Program-made: the position numbers and the translations under genes | Shown here: piece by piece, positions 49,872-58,855 of the stretch | How the letters are laid out: each line of letters starts with the position of its first letter | How positions within the stretch are numbered: position 1 is the first letter of the stretch | Source: Streptomyces finlayi | GTDB lineage: Bacteria; Actinomycetota; Actinomycetes; Streptomycetales; Streptomycetaceae | NCBI RefSeq assembly: GCF_014216315.1 | Contig: NZ_CP045702.1 | Location: 6,510,001 to 6,574,000, forward strand | Direction: 5' to 3' | DNA: 64,000 nucleotides | The notes under the pieces: generated by a model | Told to the model about the DNA's origin: nothing | Databases searched by the model: none | What the model saw: the letters and a program-made list of their open reading frames with translations, nothing else

Positions 49872-51482
49872 TCAGCCCCGGTCGGCGAGCAGCCCCTCGA
49901 CCTGGGTCCTGATGCCGTCGGTGGCCAGTCCGCGGATCGTCAGCGTCGTACGGCGACGCAGCACGTCGTCCGCCGTCTCGGCCCACTCGTGGTCCCGGGC
50001 GTAGACGACCTGCGCCCAGATCTCCGGGGCGTCCGGGTGGATGCGCTGGGCCAGCGCCGGGTTCTCGTTGGCGAGCCGGGCGATGTCGAAGGACAACGAG
50101 CCGTAGTGGGTGGCGAGGTGCCTGGCCGTGTCCGCCGCCATCCGCGGACCGGGCGTACCGCCGTCGACCAGGAGCCGGTGCGCGACCGCCTGCGGGTTGG
50201 CGATGCCGGGCAGCGGGAGCTTCCTGGGCAGCCGGGCCATCGGCTCCATGTCGTCCGCGAGCGGGTGACCCGGGAGCGCGGCCAGCTTGTTCATCACCGT
50301 GCGGCCGATGTGCCGGAACGTCGTCCACTTGCCGCCCGCGACCGAGAGCATCCCGCCCCGGCCCTCCGTCACGACGGTCTCGCGCTTGGCCTTCGACGTG
50401 CTGCCGGGACCGCCCGGCAGCACCCGCAGCCCCGCGAAGGAGTACGTGATCAGATCACGCGACAGCTGCTGGTCGCGGACGGAGAACGCCGCCTCGTCCA
50501 GGATCTGCGCCGTGTCCTTCTCGGTCACCGCGACATCCGCCGGATCGCCCTCGTACTCCTCGTCCGTGGTGCCGAGCAGCAGCATGTCCTCCCACGGCAG
50601 AGCGAAGGTGATCCGGTACTTGTCGATCGGGGTGGCGAGCGCGGCCTTCCAGGGGCGGGTGCGCTTGAGCACCAGGTGCGCACCCTTGGACAGCCGGATC
50701 GAGGGGGCCGCGCCCGGGTCCTCCATCTTGCGGAGGTGGTCCACCCACGGTCCGGTCGCGTTCAGCACGAGGCGGGCGTTCACGCCGAACTCCGTACCGT
50801 CGGCGCTGTCGCGCAGGTCGGCGCCCGTCACCCGGCCCCGGGTGAACCGCAGTCCGGTCACGGCGGCGTGGTTGAGGACGGTCGCGCCCGCTTCGGTCGC
50901 CGCGCGCACGGTCATCAGCGCCATCCGGGCGTCGTTCATCTGGTCGTCGCCGTAGACCGCGACGGCCTTGAGGTTGTCCGTACGCAGCTCCGGCACATCG
51001 CGCTGTGCCCTCGCCGGGCTGATCACATGGCCGACGCCGTCACCGAACCCGGACAGCGCGGAGTAGGCGAAGACGCCCGCACCGAGCTTGGCGGCACCGT
51101 GCGGGCCGCCCTTGTAGACCGGCAGGTAGAAGGTGAGTGGATTGGCCAGGTGCGGCGCGACCTGACGGGAGACGGCGCGCCGCTCGAAGTGGTTCTCCGC
51201 CACCAGCTTCACCGCGCCGGTCTGCAGGTAGCGCAGACCGCCGTGGAGCAGCTTGGAGGAGGCGGAGGAGGTGGCGCCGGCGAAGTCGCCGGCGTCCACC
51301 AGCGCCACCCGCAGTCCGGACTGCGCGGCGTGCCAGGCGGTGGAGATGCCCAGGATGCCGCCGCCGATCACCAGGAGGTCGTACGTCGCCTTGGACAGCT
51401 GCTCCCGGGTCTCGGCGCGGCTCGGAAGGGAGCCGGAGGCCGGATGCGTCCCGAGGGCGGGGACGCTCTGCAGGGTGGTCAT
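49872..51482 (-). CDS. glpD: Glycerol-3-phosphate dehydrogenase (FAD)
   Basis: 536 aa. FAD motif LLVIGGGILGISTAWHAAQSGLRVALVDAGDFAGATSSASSKLLHGGLRYL is typical GlpD. The central FALPWEDMLLLGTTDEEYEGDP and the C-terminal regulatory domain (YGSLSFDIARLANENPALAQRI) are complete. It oxidises glycerol-3-phosphate to dihydroxyacetone phosphate at the membrane, passing electrons to quinone. The ATG lies 6 bp after the glpK stop; its ribosome site GAGGAG overlaps the glpK end, so translation is coupled. It is the last gene of the gyl operon, as in S. coelicolor (gylX/glpD). Confidence 0.95.
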   Translation of the reverse strand: MTTLQSVPALGTHPASGSLPSRAETREQLSKATYDLLVIGGGILGISTAWHAAQSGLRVALVDAGDFAGATSSASSKLLHGGLRYLQTGAVKLVAENHFERRAVSRQVAPHLANPLTFYLPVYKGGPHGAAKLGAGVFAYSALSGFGDGVGHVISPARAQRDVPELRTDNLKAVAVYGDDQMNDARMALMTVRAATEAGATVLNHAAVTGLRFTRGRVTGADLRDSADGTEFGVNARLVLNATGPWVDHLRKMEDPGAAPSIRLSKGAHLVLKRTRPWKAALATPIDKYRITFALPWEDMLLLGTTDEEYEGDPADVAVTEKDTAQILDEAAFSVRDQQLSRDLITYSFAGLRVLPGGPGSTSKAKRETVVTEGRGGMLSVAGGKWTTFRHIGRTVMNKLAALPGHPLADDMEPMARLPRKLPLPGIANPQAVAHRLLVDGGTPGPRMAADTARHLATHYGSLSFDIARLANENPALAQRIHPDAPEIWAQVVYARDHEWAETADDVLRRRTTLTIRGLATDGIRTQVEGLLADRG

Positions 51483-51488
51483 ATCGCT

Positions 51489-53039
51489 TTACTCCTCGAC
51501 AGTGTCTTCGTCGAGCCAGCCCATCGAACGTTCGACGGCCTTGAGCCAGCTCTTGTACTCGCGGTCACGGGTGGCCGCGTCCATACGGGGTGTCCACTCG
51601 GCTGCCCGGCGCCAGTTGGCGCGCAGGGAGTCGGTGTCCGGCCAGAAGCCGACGGCGAGACCGGCGGCGTAAGCGGCGCCGAGGCAGGTGGTCTCGGCGA
51701 CCATGGGGCGCACGACAGGCGCGTCCAGGAAGTCGGAGAGGGTCTGCATCAGCAGGTTGTTGGAGGTCATACCGCCGTCGACCTTGAGCGCGGTCAGCTC
51801 GACGCCGGAGTCCTTGGTCATGGCGTCGCTGATCTCGCGGGTCTGCCAGGCGGTGGCCTCGAGCACGGCGCGGGCGATGTGCGCCTTGGTGACGTAGCGG
51901 GTGAGACCTGCGATGACGCCTCGGGCGTCGGGGCGCCAGTACGGGGCGAAGAGTCCGGAGAAGGCGGGCACGAAATAGGCGCCGCCGTTGTCCTCGACCG
52001 AGGAGGCCAGGGTCTCGATCTCGGCGGCGGACTTGATCAGGCCCATCTGGTCGCGCATCCACTGGACCAGCGATCCGGTGACGGCGATGGAACCTTCGAG
52101 TGCGTAGACGGGCTTCTGGTCGCCGATGCGGTACCCGACGGTCGTCAGCAGTCCGTTGTACGAGTTCACGGGCGTGTGGCCCGTGTTCATCAGCATGAAG
52201 GTGCCGGTGCCGTACGTGGACTTCGCCTCGCCCTGTGCGAAACAGGTCTGGCCGAAGAGCGCGGCCTGCTGGTCACCGAGCGCGGACGCCACCGGGATGC
52301 CGTCCAGGACGCCGCCCTTGGCATGTCCGTACACCTCGGCCGAGGAGCGGATCTCCGGCAGCACGGCGGCCGGGATTCCGATCGACTGGAGGATCTTCTC
52401 GTCCCACTGCATCGTGTGCAGGTTCATGAGGAGGGTGCGCGAGGCGTTGGTGACGTCCGTGACGTGGACGCCACCCTCGGTGCCGCCGGTCAGGTTCCAG
52501 ATGACCCAGGAGTCCATGGTCCCGAAGAGGATCTCGCCCCGCTCGGCGCGCTCGCGCAGGCCCTCGACGTTGTCGAGGAGCCAGCGGACCTTGGGCCCGG
52601 CGAAGTACGAGGCGAGGGGCAGGCCGGTCTCCCGGCGGAAACGGTCCTGCCCGACGTTGCGGCCCAGCTCCTTGCAGAGCGCGTCGGTGCGGGTGTCCTG
52701 CCAGACGAGGGCGTTGTGGACGGGCTCACCGGTGTTCTTGTCCCAGAGCAGCGTCGTCTCGCGCTGGTTGGTGATGCCGATCGCCTTGACGTCGGCCGAG
52801 GTGATGCCCGCCTTCGAGATGGCGCCGGCGACGACCTCCTGGACGTTCGTCCAGATCTCGGAAGCGTCGTGCTCGACCCAGCCCGGCTTCGGGAAGATCT
52901 GCTCGTGCTCCTTCTGGTCGACGGAGACGATGCGGCCGTCCTTGTCGAAGACGATGCAGCGGCTGGAGGTGGTGCCCTGGTCGATGGCCGCGATGAACGG
53001 CCCGGTGCCGTGGCTCCCGGTGGTGTGTGCTTCGGTCAC
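51489..53039 (-). CDS. glpK: Glycerol kinase
   Basis: 516 aa from a GTG at 53039 with GGGGAG upstream. FGGY kinase features: phosphate-1 loop FIAAIDQGTTSSRCIVFD, glycerol-site GITNQRETTLLWD, and ALGDQQAALFGQ, VYALEGSIAVTGSLVQWMRD and LKVDGGMTSNNLLMQTLSD. It phosphorylates glycerol with ATP to glycerol-3-phosphate. It lies between glpF (56-bp gap) and glpD (6-bp gap) in the operon, controlled by GylR. Complete and unremarkable apart from a slightly long acidic C-terminus (WLDEDTVEE). Confidence 0.96.
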   Translation of the reverse strand: MTEAHTTGSHGTGPFIAAIDQGTTSSRCIVFDKDGRIVSVDQKEHEQIFPKPGWVEHDASEIWTNVQEVVAGAISKAGITSADVKAIGITNQRETTLLWDKNTGEPVHNALVWQDTRTDALCKELGRNVGQDRFRRETGLPLASYFAGPKVRWLLDNVEGLRERAERGEILFGTMDSWVIWNLTGGTEGGVHVTDVTNASRTLLMNLHTMQWDEKILQSIGIPAAVLPEIRSSAEVYGHAKGGVLDGIPVASALGDQQAALFGQTCFAQGEAKSTYGTGTFMLMNTGHTPVNSYNGLLTTVGYRIGDQKPVYALEGSIAVTGSLVQWMRDQMGLIKSAAEIETLASSVEDNGGAYFVPAFSGLFAPYWRPDARGVIAGLTRYVTKAHIARAVLEATAWQTREISDAMTKDSGVELTALKVDGGMTSNNLLMQTLSDFLDAPVVRPMVAETTCLGAAYAAGLAVGFWPDTDSLRANWRRAAEWTPRMDAATRDREYKSWLKAVERSMGWLDEDTVEE

Positions 53040-53095
53040 GGTGTGCTCCCCGGAGGTCTGTGAGTGCTGAGGGATACGGCTCTGAGCTCTGCGGC

Positions 53096-53887
53096 TCACG
53101 CGAAGGCGACGTTGTAGAGCCCGCCGGCGACGGCGCCGCCGATGAGCGGTCCGACAATCGGTACCCAGGCGTAGCCCCAGTCGGAACCACCCTTGTTCGG
53201 CAGCGGCAGCAGCGCGTGCACGATACGCGGACCGAGGTCGCGAACCGGGTTGATCGCGTAGCCGGTCGGGCCGCCGAGCGAGAGACCGATTCCGACAACG
53301 ACAAGAGCGGTGATCAGGGCACCGAGAGTGCCGAGGCCGTTGCCCTCGTTGTTGAGGCCCTGGGTCAGGATCGCGAGCACCAGGACCACCGTGGCGATGA
53401 CCTCGGTGACGACGTTCTGCACGGCGTTCCGGATCTCCGGGCCCGTGGAGAAGATGCCGAGTACGGGGCCGGCCTTCGGGGCGGCCTTCTGGTCGACCAT
53501 GCCCTCTTCGCTGGGCTGGTCGCGCAGGATCTCGGGGTCGGTGAGGTGGGCGTGGAACTGCCCGTAGTACACCGCCCAGACCAGCACCGCGCCGATCATC
53601 GCGCCCAGCAGCTGGGAGGCGAGATACAGCGGGACGTCGGCCCACTCGGTGCCGCCTTGTATGGCGAGGCCGAGCGTGACCGCCGGGTTGAGGTGCGCGC
53701 CGGAGACACCGCCGGCCAGGTAAGCAGCGGTCAGAACGGCGAAACCCCACCCGAAGGTGATGGCAAGCCAGCCGGCGTTCCGTGCCTTGGAACTCTTCAG
53801 CGTGACGGCGGCGCAGACTCCGCCGCCGAGGAGGATGAGAACGGCGGTACCGATGGTCTCGCCGATGAAGATGTCGGAGCTGGACAC
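53096..53887 (-). CDS. glpF: Glycerol facilitator (aquaglyceroporin)
   Basis: 263 aa from a GTG at 53887. It has six transmembrane segments and the two pore half-helices: SGAHLNPAVTLGLA (NPA) and GYAINPVRDLGPRIVHALLP (NPV-R, with the selectivity-filter Arg and the Asp typical of glycerol-permeable members). A 40-residue polar insertion (HLTDPEILRDQPSEEGMVDQ) lies between the halves. It lets glycerol diffuse in, to be trapped by GlpK. It is the first gene of the operon, with about 170 bp of control DNA upstream. Confidence 0.95.
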   Translation of the reverse strand: MSSSDIFIGETIGTAVLILLGGGVCAAVTLKSSKARNAGWLAITFGWGFAVLTAAYLAGGVSGAHLNPAVTLGLAIQGGTEWADVPLYLASQLLGAMIGAVLVWAVYYGQFHAHLTDPEILRDQPSEEGMVDQKAAPKAGPVLGIFSTGPEIRNAVQNVVTEVIATVVLVLAILTQGLNNEGNGLGTLGALITALVVVGIGLSLGGPTGYAINPVRDLGPRIVHALLPLPNKGGSDWGYAWVPIVGPLIGGAVAGGLYNVAFA

Positions 53888-54020
53888 CCGTGACTCCTTT
53901 GTCCTTCGTCCAGGGGAAAGGCGAACACCGGGTCCCTCCGGTGGTTCGCGCCCGAGGTTGGTATCCACGCTGTGCGGGTACTCACCTGTGTGGGCCGACC
54001 GGTCCTTGGCACTGGCATAC

Positions 54021-54073
54021 CCTAACGCGTATTGCCGTTAGGTGTTCGACAATGCCGACCGGTGAACGGCAAT
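54021..54073. promoter_or_regulatory. gyl operon control region with nested inverted repeats and a GylR-type site
   Basis: GTTCGACAATGCCGA (54044-54058) matches GTTCGACAATGCTGA before gylR at 14 of 15 bases. Around it are inverted repeats CCTAACG/CGTTAGG (54021-54042) and ATTGCCGTT/AACGGCAAT (54031-54073). These are the natural candidates for GylR binding at the glpFKD promoter. Confidence 0.65.
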
Positions 54074-54184
54074 GTTTCTCCCTGGTGAATGCGACGTCAA
54101 GGGTTGTGGCGCATGCGACCGGGTGCGGAGCCCGATCGTTATCGACGGGTCGCGCGGCCGGCGGGAGGCCCGGAGGTGCCCGGC

Positions 54185-54235
54185 CGGCGGTGGGCTCAGG
54201 AGCGCCCGGTCGGCGGTGGGCTCAGAAGCGCCCGG
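54185..54235. repeat. 26-bp tandem duplication across the gylR stop codon
   Basis: CGGCGGTGGGCTCAGGAGCG... (54185-54210) is repeated at 54211-54235 with one substitution. The second copy contains the gylR TGA, so the duplication lies in its 3' end and trailer. Confidence 0.75.
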
Positions 54236-54986
54236 CGCCCAGGTCCCGCGAGACGGCGCGTGCGCAGTCCCGCACGGCCGCGATCAGCTCGGCGCGCAGC
54301 TCGCCGCCCGGGCTGACCCGCTCCACCGCGCCGGTGACGGCCACGGCGCCGACAGGCATCCGCCGCCGGTCGTGAATGGGCGCCGCGATGGCGGCCACCC
54401 CTTCCCAGGTCTCCTCCACGTCGGCGGCCCAGCCGCGCGCCCGGATCAGGTCGAGCAACGACTCGAAGTCGTCCGCGCCGGTCACCGTTCGGGGGGTGAA
54501 CGCCTGCCGCTCGGCCTCGAGGGCCTCGCTGTGCGCCACCGGGTCGTAGGCGGAGAGCACCTTGCCCAGGGCCGTGGAGTGCAGCGGCTGCATGGCACCC
54601 ACCTCCAGCACCTGGCGGCTGTCGTCGGGCCGGAAGACGTGGTGGACGATGAGGATGCCGTGCTGGTGCAGGACGCCCAGGTGGACGCTCTCGCCGCTCG
54701 AGCGCGCCAGGTCGTCGGTCCACACCAGGGCCCGGGCCCGCAGCTCGTGGACGTCCAGATAGCTGTTGCCCAGGCGCAGCAGCTCCGCGCCGAGCTGGTA
54801 GCGGCCGGACGCCGCGTCCTGCTCGACGAAGCCCTCGTGCTGGAGCGTGCGCAGGATGCCGTGAGCGGTTCCCTTGGCCAGCCCCAGGGAAGAAGAGATG
54901 TCGGACAGTCCGAGCCGGCGCTCGCCGCCCGCCAGCAGCCGCAGCATCGCTGCCGCCCGCTCCAGCGACTGGATGTTCTTGGCCAT
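54222..54986 (-). CDS. gylR: GylR, IclR-family regulator of the glycerol operon
   Basis: 254 aa from the ATG at 54984-54986, the same length and start (MAKNIQSLERAAAMLRLLAGGERRLGLSDI) I recall for S. coelicolor GylR. The IclR winged helix (SSSLGLAKGTAHGILRTLQHEGFVEQDAASGRYQLG) is followed by the effector domain (LGVLHQHGILIVHHV; HSTALGKVLSAYDP; GVAAIAAPIHDRRRMPVGAVAVTG). It represses its own gene and glpFKD, and is relieved by glycerol or glycerol-3-phosphate. The shared 15-bp sequences before both transcripts fit this. A six-codon longer frame exists at 55004. Confidence 0.95.
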   Translation of the reverse strand: MAKNIQSLERAAAMLRLLAGGERRLGLSDISSSLGLAKGTAHGILRTLQHEGFVEQDAASGRYQLGAELLRLGNSYLDVHELRARALVWTDDLARSSGESVHLGVLHQHGILIVHHVFRPDDSRQVLEVGAMQPLHSTALGKVLSAYDPVAHSEALEAERQAFTPRTVTGADDFESLLDLIRARGWAADVEETWEGVAAIAAPIHDRRRMPVGAVAVTGAVERVSPGGELRAELIAAVRDCARAVSRDLGAGRF

Positions 54987-55008
54987 CGCGCCGTACTCCT
55001 CCATCGTG

Positions 55009-55023
55009 GTTCGACAATGCTGA
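55009..55023. promoter_or_regulatory. GylR-type site upstream of gylR
   Basis: GTTCGACAATGCTGA lies 22 bp before the gylR start and differs at one base from the copy before glpF. The GGTCGATGTCGACC dyad follows at 55032. Autoregulation is expected. Confidence 0.6.
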
Positions 55024-55225
55024 ACACTATCGGTCGATGTCGACCCATGTCCGGTAGCTCGTCAAGCCTGCGCCCCCACGCAGGCCGAGCTGCCCCCGCA
55101 CAGCATGCCGTCCGCCCCGTGGGACGCCGTGACGGGCCGTGGTGCCTCCCGGCTACGCTGGCCGGGCGCGCCCTCCGCAGGAAGGCCGCAAAGCCGACAG
55201 CCGTCGCATCCCAGGGAGAACATCC

Positions 55226-58200
55226 ATGGCCTCGTCGCCGACCCCTTCCGCTGACAGCCGGAACCGAGCCGAAGCCCTCCGCGAGGCGCTCGCCACACGT
55301 GTGGTGGTGGCAGACGGTGCCATGGGCACGATGCTCCAGGCACAAGACCCCACCCTTGCGGACTTCGAGAACCTCGAAGGCTGCAACGAGATCCTCAACG
55401 TCACCCGTCCGGACATCGTCCGCTCCGTGCACGAGGAGTATTTCGCGGTCGGCGTGGACTGCGTGGAGACGAACACCTTCGGTGCGAACCACTCCGCGGC
55501 GAACGAGTACGAGATCGCCGACCGGATCGTCGAGCTGTCCGAGTCGGGCGCCCGGATCGCACGCGAGGTCGCGGACGAGTTCACCGCCAAGGACGGCCGT
55601 CAGCGCTGGGTCCTCGGCTCCGTGGGCCCCGGCACCAAGCTGCCCACGCTCGGCCACATCGCGTACGACGTGCTCCGTGACGGCTACCAGCAGAACGCCG
55701 AGGGCCTGCTCGCCGGCGGGGCGGACGCCCTGATCGTGGAGACCACGCAGGACCTGCTGCAGACGAAGTCGAGCCTGATCGGCGCGCGGCGGGCGATGGA
55801 AGCCCTGGGCGTGGACGTCCCCCTGATCTGCTCGCTCGCCTTCGAGACGACCGGCGTCATGCTGCTCGGCTCCGAGATCGGCGCCGCGCTCACCGCCCTG
55901 GAACCGCTGGGCATCGACCTGATCGGCCTCAACTGCTCGACGGGCCCGGCCGAGATGAGCGAGCACCTGCGCTACCTGGCCCGCCACTCACGTACGCCGC
56001 TGATGTGTATGCCCAACGCGGGCCTGCCCGTGCTCACCAAGGACGGCGCGCACTTCCCGCTGACCCCGCCCGAGATGGCCGACGCCCAGGAGAACTTCGT
56101 ACGGGACTACGGCCTCTCGCTGGTCGGCGGCTGCTGCGGCTCGACACCCGAGCACCTGCGCCAGGTCGTCGAACGCGTCCGCGACATGACCCCGGGCGTG
56201 CGCGACCCGCGCCCCGAGCCGGGTGCCTCCTCGCTCTACCAGACCGTGTCCTTCCGCCAGGACACCTCGTACATGGCGATCGGTGAGCGCACCAACGCCA
56301 ACGGCTCGAAGAAGTTCCGCGAGGCCATGCTGGAAGCGCGCTGGGACGACTGCGTCGAGATGGCCCGCGACCAGATCCGCGAGGGCGCGCACATGCTCGA
56401 CCTCTGCGTCGACTACGTGGGCCGGGACGGCGTCGCCGACATGGAGCGGCTGGCCGGTCTCTTCGCCACCGCCTCCACGCTCCCCATCGTGCTCGACTCC
56501 ACCGAGGTGCCCGTCCTGCGCGCGGGTCTGGAGAAGCTCGGCGGCCGGGCCGTACTGAACTCCGTCAACTACGAGGACGGCGACGGCCCCGAGTCCCGCT
56601 TCGCCAAGGTCACCGCGCTGGCGAAGGAGCACGGCGCCGCGCTGATCGCGCTGACCATCGACGAGGAGGGCCAGGCCAGGACGGCCGAGCACAAGGTCGC
56701 CATCGCCGAGCGCCTCATCGACGACCTCACCGGCAACTGGGGCATCCTCGAGCCGGACATCCTCATCGACACCCTGACCTTCACCATCTGTACCGGTCAG
56801 GAGGAGTCCCGCAAGGACGGCATCGCCACGATCGAGGCCATCCGCGAACTCAAGCGCCGCCGACCCGGCGTACAGACCACCCTCGGCCTCTCCAACATCT
56901 CCTTCGGCCTCAACCCCGCCGCCCGCGTCGTCCTGAACTCCGTCTTCCTCGACGAGTGCGTCAAGGCCGGCCTCGACTCCGCGATCGTGCACGCCTCCAA
57001 GATCCTCCCCATCGCGCGCCTGGAGGAGGAGCAGGTCAAGGTCGCCCTGGACCTGATCTACGACCGCCGTGCCGAGGGTTACGACCCCCTGCAGAAGCTC
57101 ATGGAGCTCTTCGAGGGCGTCAACATGAAGTCGATGAAGGAGGGCCGCGCCGAGGAACTCCTCGCGCTCCCGCTCGACGAGCGACTCCAGCGCCGCATCA
57201 TCGACGGCGAGAAGAACGGCCTCCAGGCCGACCTCGACGAGGCCCTGCGCACCCGCCCCGCCCTGGACATCGTCAACGAAACGCTCCTGGAGGGCATGAA
57301 GGTCGTCGGTGAGCTCTTCGGCTCCGGCCAGATGCAGCTGCCCTTCGTGCTCCAGTCCGCCGAGGTCATGAAGAACGCGGTCGCCCACCTGGAGCCGCAC
57401 ATGGAGAAGTCCGACGCGGAGGGCAAGGGCACGATCGTGCTGGCCACCGTGCGCGGTGACGTCCACGACATCGGCAAGAACCTCGTCGACATCATCCTCA
57501 CCAACAACGGCTACAACGTCGTGAACCTCGGCATCAAGCAGCCCGTCTCCGCGATCCTGGAGGCCGCCGAGGAGCACCGGGCCGACGTCATCGGCATGTC
57601 CGGCCTCCTGGTGAAGTCGACCGTGATCATGAAGGAGAACCTGGAGGAGCTCAACCAGCGCAAGATGGCCGCGGACTTCCCGGTCATCCTGGGCGGGGCC
57701 GCGCTCACCAGGGCCTACGTCGAGCAGGACCTCCACGAGATCTACGAGGGCGAGGTCCGCTACGCCCGCGACGCGTTCGAGGGGCTCCGGCTCATGGACG
57801 CCCTCATCGGCATCAAGCGCGGCGTCCCCGGCGCGGTGCTTCCGGAGCTGAAGCAGCGCCGCGTCGCCAGGAAGGACACCGCGGTCCTGGAGGTCGAGGA
57901 GCCCGAGACGGGTGTCCGCTCCGACGTGACCACCGACAATCCGGTCCCGGAGCCGCCCTTCTGGGGCACCCGGGTCGTCAAGGGAATCCCGCTCAAGGAG
58001 TACGCCTCCTGGCTTGACGAGGGCGCGCTCTTCAAGGGCCAGTGGGGTCTCAAGCAGTCCCGCGCCGGCGACGGACCCACGTACGAGGAGCTGGTCGAGA
58101 CCGAGGGCCACCCGCACCTGCGCGGCTGGCTCGACAAGCTCCACACCGAGAACATGCTGGAGGCCGCCGTCGTCTACGGCTACTTCCCCTGCGTGTCCAA

Positions 58201-58738
58201 GGGCGACGACCTGATCCTGCTCCACGAGGACGGCTCGGAGCGCACCCGCTTCACCTTCCCGCGCCAGCGCCGCGGCCGCCGTCTGTGCCTCGCGGACTTC
58301 TTCCGGCCCGAGGAGTCCGGTGAGCGCGACGTGGTCGGCCTCCAGGTCGTCACCGTCGGCTCGAAGATCGGCGAGGTCACGGCCGAGCTCTTCGCGGCCA
58401 ACTCCTACCGCGACTACCTGGAGCTGCACGGTCTGTCCGTGCAGCTGGCAGAGGCGCTCGCCGAGTACTGGCACGCCCGGGTCCGCAGCGAGCTGGGCTT
58501 CGGCGGGGAGGACCCGGCCGGGGTCGAGGACATGTTCGCGCTGAAGTACCGGGGAGCGCGTTTCTCGCTGGGCTACGGCGCCTGCCCCGACCTGGACGAC
58601 CGGGCGAAGATCGCCGCACTGCTGGAGCCCGAGCGCATCGGGGTGAAGCTCTCCGAGGAGTTCCAGCTGCACCCGGAGCAGTCGACCGACGCGATCGTCA
58701 TCCATCACCCGGAGGCGAAGTACTTCAACGCGCGGTAA
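55226..58738 (+). CDS. metH: Cobalamin-dependent methionine synthase
   Basis: 1170 aa. Modules in order: homocysteine domain (VVADGAMGTMLQAQDP, zinc Cys in GLNCSTGP and GGCCGSTPEH, about 1-330); pterin domain (AIGERTNANGSKKFREAML, about 350-620); cobalamin cap and B12 domain with the axial His in VRGDVHDIGKNLVDI near residue 748, then GMSGLLVKST and ILGGAALT; and the activation domain (about 900-1170, ending EAKYFNAR) that binds AdoMet. All catalytic residues seen are intact. It methylates homocysteine to methionine. No cobalamin or SAH riboswitch could be recognised in the 200-bp leader. It diverges from gylR. Confidence 0.97.
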   Translation: MASSPTPSADSRNRAEALREALATRVVVADGAMGTMLQAQDPTLADFENLEGCNEILNVTRPDIVRSVHEEYFAVGVDCVETNTFGANHSAANEYEIADRIVELSESGARIAREVADEFTAKDGRQRWVLGSVGPGTKLPTLGHIAYDVLRDGYQQNAEGLLAGGADALIVETTQDLLQTKSSLIGARRAMEALGVDVPLICSLAFETTGVMLLGSEIGAALTALEPLGIDLIGLNCSTGPAEMSEHLRYLARHSRTPLMCMPNAGLPVLTKDGAHFPLTPPEMADAQENFVRDYGLSLVGGCCGSTPEHLRQVVERVRDMTPGVRDPRPEPGASSLYQTVSFRQDTSYMAIGERTNANGSKKFREAMLEARWDDCVEMARDQIREGAHMLDLCVDYVGRDGVADMERLAGLFATASTLPIVLDSTEVPVLRAGLEKLGGRAVLNSVNYEDGDGPESRFAKVTALAKEHGAALIALTIDEEGQARTAEHKVAIAERLIDDLTGNWGILEPDILIDTLTFTICTGQEESRKDGIATIEAIRELKRRRPGVQTTLGLSNISFGLNPAARVVLNSVFLDECVKAGLDSAIVHASKILPIARLEEEQVKVALDLIYDRRAEGYDPLQKLMELFEGVNMKSMKEGRAEELLALPLDERLQRRIIDGEKNGLQADLDEALRTRPALDIVNETLLEGMKVVGELFGSGQMQLPFVLQSAEVMKNAVAHLEPHMEKSDAEGKGTIVLATVRGDVHDIGKNLVDIILTNNGYNVVNLGIKQPVSAILEAAEEHRADVIGMSGLLVKSTVIMKENLEELNQRKMAADFPVILGGAALTRAYVEQDLHEIYEGEVRYARDAFEGLRLMDALIGIKRGVPGAVLPELKQRRVARKDTAVLEVEEPETGVRSDVTTDNPVPEPPFWGTRVVKGIPLKEYASWLDEGALFKGQWGLKQSRAGDGPTYEELVETEGHPHLRGWLDKLHTENMLEAAVVYGYFPCVSKGDDLILLHEDGSERTRFTFPRQRRGRRLCLADFFRPEESGERDVVGLQVVTVGSKIGEVTAELFAANSYRDYLELHGLSVQLAEALAEYWHARVRSELGFGGEDPAGVEDMFALKYRGARFSLGYGACPDLDDRAKIAALLEPERIGVKLSEEFQLHPEQSTDAIVIHHPEAKYFNAR

Positions 58739-58791
58739 CCCGCCGTTCGACGCATCGCGGCCGGTCACGTCGTAGACTGGTCGGTCCAGTG

Positions 58792-58831
58792 AGGCCGGTC
58801 GCTGTTCCCTTCGGGGAATGGCGGTCGGCCT
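58792..58831 (+). ncRNA. 18-bp UUCG-capped hairpin in the HAD-gene leader
   Basis: Bases 58792-58809 pair with 58814-58831 around the tetraloop TTCG closed by C-G, the very stable cUUCGg fold. All 18 positions pair, 14 as Watson-Crick and four as G-U. The wobbles would be A-C clashes in an antisense transcript, so the fold belongs to the plus-strand RNA. It ends 13 bases before the GGAGGAG ribosome site of the HAD gene. It could be a leader element or the metH terminator; there is no U-tract. Confidence 0.6.
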
Positions 58832-58855
58832 TCTCGTCCCTACGGAGGAGTACGG

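Noticed and set aside
49812..53063. A 1083-codon plus-strand open frame opposite glpD and glpK
   Set aside because: It is the mirror of real genes with full family motifs on the other strand. Its Gly/Arg/Val-rich translation has no recognisable domain. Long antisense open frames are expected at this GC content.
55066..55225. Possible cobalamin or SAH riboswitch before metH
   Set aside because: I could not find the conserved cores of either class. Only a 7-bp hairpin (GCCTGCG/CGCAGGC, 55066-55085) and a short CCCGGC/GCCGGG pair are visible.
58774..58790. A third copy of the fatty-acyl TetR operator (GACTGGTCGGT) before the HAD gene
   Set aside because: The right half matches, but the left half reads GTAGAC instead of ACCGAC, so the palindrome is not preserved. 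The neighbouring genes are unrelated to lipids.
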